Origin: an uncultured Lachnospiraceae bacterium
GTDB taxonomy: Bacteria > Bacillota > Clostridia > Lachnospirales > Lachnospiraceae
NCBI GenBank assembly: GCA_902797475.1
Contig: CADBTG010000148.1
Span: 1-7,649 of the forward strand
Direction: 5' to 3'
Length of the DNA: 7,649 bases
Position 1 is the first letter of the stretch, and the number at the start of each line of letters is the position of its first letter. Below are positions 1 to 6,200 of the stretch, in pieces. Made by a program: the position numbers and the translations under genes. The notes below the pieces were generated by a model that saw nothing but the letters and a program-made list of their open reading frames with translations, was not told the DNA's origin and did not search any database.

Positions 1-631
1 ACGTTCCAAGTCCGACATGAAGGGTAACGCTTACTATATCAACTCCCATATCCCTTACAGACTTAAGGAGCTCCTCCGTGAAATGAAGTCCAGCCGTTGG
101 CGCGGCCGCCGATCCCTCATTCTTCGCATACACGGTCTGGTATCTGTCCCTGTCCTTAAGCTCATGTGTTATATAAGGAGGGAGCGGCATCTTGCCAAGA
201 GCATCAAGAATCTCCTCGAATATTCCATCATATTCGAACCTTACAAGCCGGTTGCCGTCCGGCAGAACCTCATCAATCTCTGCCATAAGCCTTCCATCCC
301 CGAAGCTTACCCTTGCTCCCTTCCTGAGCTTCCTGCCGGGTCTTACGATAGTTTCCCATATATCTGCAGTCTTCCTCTTAAGCAAAAGTATCTCGGCAGC
401 TCCCCCCGAGCCTTCCCTGCTTCCAAGAAGCCTTGCAGGAATGACTTTCGTGTCATTTATCACAAGGCAGTCGCCGGGATTCAGATAGTCGATGATTTCA
501 TAAAAATGCTTATGTTCAGTCTTCCCGGTGTCCCGATGCAAAACCATGAGCCTTGAGCCGGTTCGGTCCGCAAGCGGGTCCTGTGCAATCAGTTCCTTCG
601 GAAGATCATAATAGAAATCGCTTGTTTTCAT
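1..631 (-). CDS. queA: S-adenosylmethionine:tRNA ribosyltransferase-isomerase, N-terminal 210 residues (partial, runs off left edge)
   Basis: QueA transfers and isomerises the ribosyl part of SAM onto 7-aminomethyl-7-deazaguanine at the tRNA wobble position, giving epoxyqueuosine (cytosolic). Reading the minus strand from ATG at 631 gives 210 codons without a stop. Family signatures seen: MKTSDFYYDLPKELIAQDPL at residues 1-20, GDCLVINDTKVIPARL at 53-68, LPPYITH at 150-156, RYQTVYAK at 163-170, and GSAAAPTAGLHFT at 173-185 followed by VTLHVGLGT at 202-210. Full-length QueA is about 340-350 residues, so about 60 percent is present. The start is fixed by AGGAG five bases upstream, which overlaps the pyrE stop, so queA looks like the last known gene of the pyr operon and is probably translationally coupled. 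Codon use is odd: 11 of 16 Arg codons are AGG and 6 of 13 Ile codons are ATA, while pyrE next door has none of either. Identity is very secure. Confidence 0.96.
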   Translation of the reverse strand, partial: MKTSDFYYDLPKELIAQDPLADRTGSRLMVLHRDTGKTEHKHFYEIIDYLNPGDCLVINDTKVIPARLLGSREGSGGAAEILLLKRKTADIWETIVRPGRKLRKGARVSFGDGRLMAEIDEVLPDGNRLVRFEYDGIFEEILDALGKMPLPPYITHELKDRDRYQTVYAKNEGSAAAPTAGLHFTEELLKSVRDMGVDIVSVTLHVGLGT

Positions 632-641
632 GTTACTCCTA
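632..641 (-). promoter_or_regulatory. queA ribosome binding site overlapping the pyrE stop codon
   Basis: On the minus strand the junction reads TAGGAGTAACATG. The TAG is the pyrE stop (641-639), and its last two bases plus the next three form the AGGAG Shine-Dalgarno (640-636), five bases before the queA ATG (631-629). Ribosomes finishing pyrE would stop directly on the queA initiation site, which suggests coupled translation (inference). This decides the queA start. Confidence 0.85.
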
Positions 642-1325
642 CAAAGACATGCCTTCCGCGCCGTACTCGGCAAAGTAGGCTTTGATTGCCGCAAGCATTT
701 CGTCGTTGATAATGACCTTGCCGTTGATTTCACGATTGTAAAGACGCTCCGTGACATCCTTCATCGATACGATTGCGGCCGTTTCGATTCCGTAAAGCTC
801 GCGGATTTCGTCAAGCGCGCACTTAGTTCCTTTGCCTCTTTCCATCCGGTTTAACGAAACCATCAGGCCGAGAACCTTAATGTTTCCCTGCTCCTTAAGA
901 ATCGGGAACGTCTCTTCGATGGATTTGCCGGAGGTCGTGACATCCTCGATGATGACAACGCGGTCGCCGTCCTTTAATTTGCTTCCGAGAAGAATTCCGA
1001 CATCGCCGTGGTCCTTTACTTCCTTACGGTTGCTGCAATAGCGGATTTCCTTGCCGTACAGCTTGGAAAATGCCATGACGGTTGCCACGCTTAACGGAAT
1101 GCCCTTATAGGCAGGTCCGAACAAAACATCGAAATCCGTGCCGTAGGCGTCATGAATGGCCTTTGCATAGTACTCTCCGAGCTTAATAAGCTGTCCGCCG
1201 GTCACATAGCAACCCGCATTCATGAAAAACGGCGATTTTCTGCCGCTCTTTAAAGTGAAATCACCGAATTTCAAAACATCGGATTCCACCATGAAATCAA
1301 TAAATTCTTCCTGATAACGTTCCAT
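639..1325 (-). CDS. pyrE: Orotate phosphoribosyltransferase
   Basis: PyrE joins orotate to PRPP to give orotidine 5'-phosphate and pyrophosphate, the fifth step of de novo pyrimidine synthesis (cytosolic). The 228-residue product is near the normal family length. Seen: TLKSGRKSPFFMNAG at residues 24-38 (orotate/PRPP-binding N-terminal region), LFGPAYKGIPL at 68-78, the flexible-loop segment NRKEVKDHGD at 99-108, and the type I phosphoribosyltransferase PRPP motif VVIIEDVTTSGKSI at 123-136 with its two acidic residues. The ATG at 1325 follows a GGGAGGT ribosome site five bases upstream. It starts 17 nt after pyrD and ends 7 nt before the queA ATG, so it is an internal operon gene. Arg codons are mainly CGT/CGC (7 of 10, no AGG), unlike queA. 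No defects seen. Confidence 0.97.
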   Translation of the reverse strand: MERYQEEFIDFMVESDVLKFGDFTLKSGRKSPFFMNAGCYVTGGQLIKLGEYYAKAIHDAYGTDFDVLFGPAYKGIPLSVATVMAFSKLYGKEIRYCSNRKEVKDHGDVGILLGSKLKDGDRVVIIEDVTTSGKSIEETFPILKEQGNIKVLGLMVSLNRMERGKGTKCALDEIRELYGIETAAIVSMKDVTERLYNREINGKVIINDEMLAAIKAYFAEYGAEGMSL

Positions 1326-1342
1326 TCTGACCTCCCGTATTT

Positions 1343-2245
1343 TTATTCGACGCAGCCGATGATTTCCCGGATGTCGTCGATATGATTCTCTCTCATAAAT
1401 GTTTCTATGCCCGAAACGATTTCTTCGGTCACGCGGGGATTACGGAAATTCGCGGTTCCGACGCTGACTGCCGTGGCGCCCGCCATCATAAACTCAATCG
1501 CATCCTCCGCACTCGCGATGCCGCCCATTCCGATCAGCGGAACCGAAACGCATTTCGAAACCTGATAGACCATTCTGACCGCAACCGGCTTGATCGCAGG
1601 ACCCGACAAACCGCCTGTCTTATTGGCCAAAAGGCACTTTCTTCTTTGAATGTCAATCTTCATTCCCATCAGCGTATTGATCAGGGAAATTCCGTCCGCG
1701 CCGCCGGCCTCTGCCGCTCTTGCAATCTCGGTAATGTCGGTAACATTCGGACTTAGTTTCATGAAAACCGGCTTCCTGCTGATATTCTTAATGGCTTTCG
1801 TAATCTTCTCCACCATGACCGGATCGGTCCCGAAAGTAATGCCTCCCGCTTTTACATTCGGGCAGGAAATATTGATTTCTAAAATGTCTGCAATACTGTC
1901 GTTAAGCCTTTCGACGGCACCGAGATATTCCTCCTCGGTATGCCCGCAAACATTAACGATCTTAGCCGTGTTAAACGGCTTAAGAAAAGGCAGGTCGCGA
2001 CTCAAAAACACATCGATTCCGGGATTCTGAAGTCCGATCGCATTCAGCATTCCGGATGCGGTTTCCGCAACACGGGGCGTCGCATTTCCCTCCCACGGAA
2101 CAACGGATACGCCCTTCGTCACTACGCCGCCGAGCTTATTCAAATCAACGAACCTGGAAAATTCCATGCCGGACCCGAAGGTTCCCGAAGCAGTCAATAC
2201 CGGATTCTTTAAGGTTACTCCGGCAAGGTTTACAGAAGTATTCAT
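1343..2245 (-). CDS. pyrD: Dihydroorotate dehydrogenase, class 1B catalytic subunit
   Basis: The FMN-containing catalytic subunit oxidises dihydroorotate to orotate and passes electrons through PyrK to NAD+ (established for the class 1B PyrD2K2 enzyme). The 300-residue length is typical. Features of the TIM-barrel family: NPVLTASGTFGSG at 14-26, GLQNPGI at 71-77, EINISCPNVKAGG at 123-135 with Cys128 as the expected catalytic base (cysteine is the class 1 residue; class 2 has serine), KLSPNV at 163-168, GGLSGPAIKP at 211-220, and the phosphate-binding segments GMGGIAS at 239-245 and AVSVGTANF at 259-267. Its ATG overlaps the pyrK stop in an ATGA (2242-2245), with GGGAGGG just upstream as ribosome site. 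The overlap with pyrK supports 1B over 1A. No signal peptide or membrane segment, again against class 2. Confidence 0.97.
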   Translation of the reverse strand: MNTSVNLAGVTLKNPVLTASGTFGSGMEFSRFVDLNKLGGVVTKGVSVVPWEGNATPRVAETASGMLNAIGLQNPGIDVFLSRDLPFLKPFNTAKIVNVCGHTEEEYLGAVERLNDSIADILEINISCPNVKAGGITFGTDPVMVEKITKAIKNISRKPVFMKLSPNVTDITEIARAAEAGGADGISLINTLMGMKIDIQRRKCLLANKTGGLSGPAIKPVAVRMVYQVSKCVSVPLIGMGGIASAEDAIEFMMAGATAVSVGTANFRNPRVTEEIVSGIETFMRENHIDDIREIIGCVE

Positions 2246-3027
2246 CGTTTCCCTCCCGTGAAATCCAGCACCTTCGAATCAAAGACCGGTCCTTCCGTGC
2301 AGATTCTTGCGTTTCTGACATGACTGTGCCCGTCTGTCTCCTTTGTCTTCGTGATGCAGCCGAGGCAGGCACCGATTCCGCAGGCCATCCTCTCCTCAAG
2401 GGAGATGAATGCCGTTCCGCCGTTTGCTTCCGTATAGGCCGAAAGGCCCTTAAGCATCGGCATCGGCCCGCAGGCGCAAACCGTTTCGACAGGAAGCTTT
2501 TCGGCTTCGATCAGCCCGACGACATTTCCGTGAAATCCGACGCTGCCGTCGTCGGTCGCCACAAAGATCTTGCCGTATCCGGCAAATGCATCCTTCAGGA
2601 ATAATCCCGCATCGCGGTATCCGAGCACGATATTTAATTCGTTTCCGTTCTCATAAAGCTTTCTCGCAAGGTAAAGCATCGGCGGGATTCCGATACCGCC
2701 GCCGACAACCGTAACGGTTTTATCTTTGGGGATCTCGGGATATCCGTTTCCGATCGGCCCGAGAACCGTAACCTCATCTCCGGTCTTCTTAGCGGAAAGC
2801 TCTCTCGTCCCGTAACCGGCAATTCGGAATACGAGGCGGACATGCTCCCCGAACACTTCGCAAATGCTGATCGGCCGCGGGAGAAGGTGTGCGCTGTCAT
2901 TACTGTACAGGCAGATGAACTGCCCCGGCTTTGCCTGGGCGCTGATTGTCGGCGCCTTTAAAAGCATGTCATAAATCGACGGCGCGATTTCATTTACGGA
3001 TACAACATGCGCTTTTTTGTATTCCAT
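2242..3027 (-). CDS. pyrK: Dihydroorotate dehydrogenase electron-transfer subunit (FAD, [2Fe-2S])
   Basis: PyrK carries electrons from the FMN of PyrD through a [2Fe-2S] cluster and FAD to NAD+. From ATG at 3027 the product is 261 residues, the usual length. Seen in order: a ferredoxin-reductase-like FAD domain with LLPRPISI at 48-55 and GYGTRELS at 71-78, the nucleotide-binding segment TVVGGGIGIPPMLYLA at 106-121, CGPMPMLKG at 186-194, and a C-terminal cluster motif with Cys216, Cys221, Cys224 and Cys243 (CX4CX2CX18C). The last gap seems about four residues longer than I recall for Lactococcus PyrK; I do not think this impairs function. An in-frame ATG at 3072 would add 15 residues but has no ribosome site, whereas the 3027 ATG has AGAGG seven bases upstream. 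First gene of the operon; its stop overlaps the pyrD start. No pyrF is linked. Confidence 0.95.
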   Translation of the reverse strand: MEYKKAHVVSVNEIAPSIYDMLLKAPTISAQAKPGQFICLYSNDSAHLLPRPISICEVFGEHVRLVFRIAGYGTRELSAKKTGDEVTVLGPIGNGYPEIPKDKTVTVVGGGIGIPPMLYLARKLYENGNELNIVLGYRDAGLFLKDAFAGYGKIFVATDDGSVGFHGNVVGLIEAEKLPVETVCACGPMPMLKGLSAYTEANGGTAFISLEERMACGIGACLGCITKTKETDGHSHVRNARICTEGPVFDSKVLDFTGGKR

Positions 3028-3103
3028 CCGGTTTCCTCTTTCCGGGTTAAACCCTGTTCGTTTCAGGTTCATAAACAGTCTGAACGTTCTCCTTTTTCGG
3101 AGT
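3028..3103 (-). promoter_or_regulatory. pyrK 5' untranslated leader with nested inverted repeats
   Basis: About 76 nt lie between the predicted transcription start (near 3103) and the pyrK ATG. Reading the minus strand, small hairpins can be drawn: CTCC/GGAG around GAAAAA; CGTTCAG paired with CTGAAACG (one bulged A); CCTG/CAGG around AAACGAA, which competes with the former; a GGGTT/AACCC palindrome; and CCGG/CCGG whose ten-base loop holds the AGAGG ribosome site. No U-tract terminator follows any of them, and I do not recognise the PyrR-binding sequence. If regulatory, control of translation is more likely than attenuation (inference). Confidence 0.35.
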
Positions 3104-3109
3104 CAATTT

Positions 3110-3138
3110 ATTATATGCAATAACCTGTGCGAAGTCAA
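3110..3138 (-). promoter_or_regulatory. Sigma-A type promoter of the pyrK-pyrD-pyrE-queA operon
   Basis: On the minus strand a TTGACT -35 (3138-3133) and a perfect TATAAT -10 (3115-3110) are separated by exactly 17 bases. Transcription would start near 3103-3104, about 76 nt before the pyrK start. It is close to the vegetative consensus, so a strong promoter is expected; regulation, if any, must come from the leader or a repressor. Confidence 0.88.
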
Positions 3139-3172
3139 GAATCGAAACCCTTAAAACCTATATATACTGTAA

Positions 3173-3192
3173 AACTCAAGGATATTTGAGTT
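3173..3192. repeat. 20-bp inverted repeat, candidate operator between the divergent promoters
   Basis: AACTCAA (3173-3179) and TTGAGTT (3186-3192) are perfect reverse complements around a six-base AT-rich spacer. The right arm overlaps the first two bases of the rightward -35 (3191-3196), and the dyad lies 35 bp upstream of the leftward -35. Position and symmetry suit a dimeric transcription factor; no regulator gene is visible in the window. The factor is unknown. Confidence 0.45.
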
Positions 3193-3219
3193 GCCATTTT
3201 CCGCCATTGATTGTATAAT
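3191..3219 (+). promoter_or_regulatory. Sigma-A type promoter of the dehydratase-activase fusion gene
   Basis: TTGCCA (-35, 3191-3196) and a perfect TATAAT (-10, 3214-3219) are 17 bases apart. The predicted transcription start is near 3226, leaving a leader of about 44 nt. An alternative -35, TTGAGT at 3186, would need a 22-base spacer and is less likely. The promoter is divergent from the pyrK promoter, with about 52 bp between the two -35 boxes. Confidence 0.82.
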
Positions 3220-3229
3220 GAACTTTGTA

Positions 3230-3263
3230 TGCGGACTTGGGGGCCGCAGATTTTCTTCGGAGG
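3230..3263 (+). promoter_or_regulatory. Leader hairpin and ribosome binding site of the fusion gene
   Basis: TGCGG (3230-3234) and CCGCA (3244-3248) can form a five-pair stem over a G-rich nine-base loop a few bases from the predicted RNA 5' end. GGAGG (3259-3263) lies six bases before the ATG at 3270 and fixes that start. The hairpin does not cover the ribosome site; it could protect the RNA 5' end (inference). Confidence 0.5.
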
Positions 3264-3269
3264 AACGTT

Positions 3270-6200
3270 ATGACTGGTTTGCGTTTGGGAATTGATATCG
3301 GTTCCACAACCGTTAAGGTTGCGATTTTGGACTCCGACAATTCTGTTCTTTTTGCCGAGTACGAGCGTCATTACGCGAATATTCAATCAACACTCGCAGG
3401 TCTTATCAAAAAAGCACTGGATTCTTTAGGGGATCGGGAAGTCTTCCCCGTCATGACCGGTTCCGGCGGCCTGACCATTGCCGGACAGATGAACATCCCT
3501 TTTGTTCAGGAAGTCGTAGCCGTTTCCACGGCACTCTCCTATTATTCACCGAAAACCGATGTAGCAATCGAGCTCGGCGGCGAAGATGCCAAGATCATCT
3601 ACTTCACCGGCGGCATTGAGCAGCGCATGAACGGAATCTGTGCAGGCGGCACGGGTTCTTTTATCGACCAGATGGCCAGTCTTTTGAAGACCGATGCCTC
3701 GGGTCTTAATGAGTATGCCAAGAGTTACCGCGAAATCTATCCGATTGCGGCGCGTTGCGGTGTATTTGCCAAATCCGACATTCAGCCGCTCATCAATGAA
3801 GGCGCTACGAAGCCCGACCTTTCCGCCTCGATCTTTCAGGCGGTTGTCAACCAGACCATTTCCGGTCTCGCCTGCGGCAAGCCGATTCGCGGCAATGTCG
3901 CTTTCCTCGGCGGACCGCTTCATTTCCTGACCGAACTGCGTCAGGCTTTCATCAGGACCTTAAAGCTTACCGACGACCAGATCTATGCGCCTGACCATTC
4001 GCATCTTTTTGCCGCCATCGGTTCCGCCATGGCCGGCGAAGGAAAAGGACAGACAACCCTTTCTTCGATGTTTAAGACGCTCGATCACGGCATCAAAATG
4101 GCCTTTGAGGTCTCGAGAATGGAGCCTCTGTTCTCCTCGGAAGCCGAATATGAGCAGTTCCGTAACCGTCATGCTGTTCATACAGTCGGAAAAGCACCTT
4201 TAAAGGATTATGAGGGCGACTGCTATCTCGGCATCGATGCCGGCTCCACGACGACGAAGCTCGCATTGATCGGTGAGGACGGCAAGCTGCTCCACTCCTT
4301 CTACAGCAACAACAACGGTTCTCTTTTGAAAACGACCATCAAAGCCATCAAGGAGGTTTATTCCCTTCTTCCGGATTCTGCAAGAATCGTCCGTACCTGC
4401 TCGACCGGTTACGGCGAAGCGCTTGTGAAGTCCGCCCTGATGCTTGACGAGGGCGAAGTGGAAACCGTTGCGCACTACTATGCCGCTTCCTTCTTCAATC
4501 CTTCGGTCGACTGCATTCTCGATATCGGCGGCCAGGATATGAAATGCATTCAAATCAGAAATCATACCGTCGATAAAATCCAGCTGAACGAAGCCTGTTC
4601 CTCGGGCTGCGGCTCCTTCATCGAGACATTTGCGAAAAGCCTGGATTATGATGTTGCCAATTTCGCCAAAATCGCCTTGTTTGCGGAGAATCCGATCGAT
4701 CTAGGTTCCCGCTGCACGGTCTTCATGAACTCGAAGGTTAAGCAGGCTCAGAAGGAAGGCGCTACTGTTGCGGACATCTCCGCAGGTCTTGCCTACTCCG
4801 TCATTAAGAATGCTCTTTATAAAGTCATCAAGGTTACCGATGCGTCCGAACTCGGAAAGAATATCGTCGTTCAGGGCGGAACGTTTTATAACGATGCCGT
4901 TTTAAGAAGTTTCGAGCGCATTGCGGGCGTTGAAGTCATCCGTCCCGATATCGCGGGCATCATGGGTGCTTTCGGTGCTGCTCTCATCGCCAGGGAGCAC
5001 TACGAAGGTCAACCCACGACCATGCTTGACGAGCAGCAGGTTGAGGAGCTTCGCTTTGAGACGACGATGGCACGCTGCAAAGGCTGCACGAATGCCTGTC
5101 TTCTGACCGTGAACCGGTTCTCCGGCGGCCGTCAGTTTGTATCCGGAAACCGTTGTGAACGCGGGATCGGCAAGGAGAAGAACGCCGAAGGCATCCCGAA
5201 CCTGTTTGAATACAAGCTAAAGAGAACCTTTAACTATACCCCTCTTTCCGAAGTGGAAGCCAAAAGAGGCAAAGTCGGCATCCCGAGAGTGCTTAACATG
5301 TACGAGAACTATCCGTTCTGGTTCACATTTTTCACGAAGCTCGGCTACCGCGTCATCCTCTCTCCGTTAAGCAACCGTAAGATTTACGAGCTCGGAATCG
5401 AAAGCATCCCGAGTGAATCGGAATGCTATCCCGCGAAGCTTGCACACGGCCACATTACCTGGCTGATCCGCCAGAACGTGCCTTATATCTTCTATCCGTG
5501 TATCCCTTACGAACGCGTGGAGGATCCGGATGCGGGCAACCATTACAACTGCCCGATTGTTACCTCTTACGGGGAAAATATCAAGAATAACGTTGACGAA
5601 CTCCGCGGCTCCGAGATTGTTTACGAAAATGAATTCTTCTCTTTGGAATCGCTCGAAGTCATAACAAGAGGTCTCGTTCGTCATTTTTCAAAGAAAGGCA
5701 TCCCGGAGGACGAAATCACCGAAGCTGCGCGCCTTGCCTATGAGGAACTGAATCAGGTTCGCACGGACATCCGCAAAAAAGGTGAGGAAACGCTCGAATA
5801 TTTGAAAGAAACCGGCAGAATCGGCATTGTTCTTGCCGGCAGACCTTATCATATCGACCCCGAAATCCATCACGGAATTCCGGACATGATCTGTTCCTAC
5901 GGCGTTGCCGTTCTGACTGAGGACAGCGTCAGCCATCTCGGCAAGGCGGAGCGTCCGATGCTCGTCGTCGACCAGTGGATGTACCATACCCGTCTTTACA
6001 ATGCGGCGCAGTTTGTCACGACCAGAAAGGACCTTGAGCTGATTCAGCTGAACTCCTTTGGCTGCGGTCTTGACGCGGTTACGACGGATCAGGTAAATGA
6101 CATCCTCTCCGCCGGCGGCAAGATTTACACGGTTTTGAAGATCGACGAAGTCAACAACCTCGGTGCGGCGCGCATCCGCGTGCGTTCGCTTCTCTCCGCC

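Noticed and set aside
17..556. Plus-strand open frame of 179 codons, and a smaller one at 192-488
   Set aside because: They lie opposite queA, which is unmistakable on the minus strand; their translations show no recognisable domain.
3028..3072. Upstream in-frame ATG that would add 15 residues to PyrK
   Set aside because: No Shine-Dalgarno precedes it; the 3027 ATG has AGAGG and gives the normal PyrK length.
3161..3168. TATATACT as a further -10 element between the two promoters
   Set aside because: No acceptable -35 lies 16-18 bases upstream on the plus strand, and better promoters exist on both sides.
3225..3269. Upstream in-frame ATG that would add 15 residues to the giant gene
   Set aside because: It sits at the predicted transcription start with no ribosome site, while the 3270 ATG has GGAGG six bases upstream and starts right before the ATPase loop.
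3135..3386. Minus-strand open frame of 83 codons crossing the divergent promoter region
   Set aside because: It spans the rightward promoter and the start of the giant gene in antisense and has no recognisable product.
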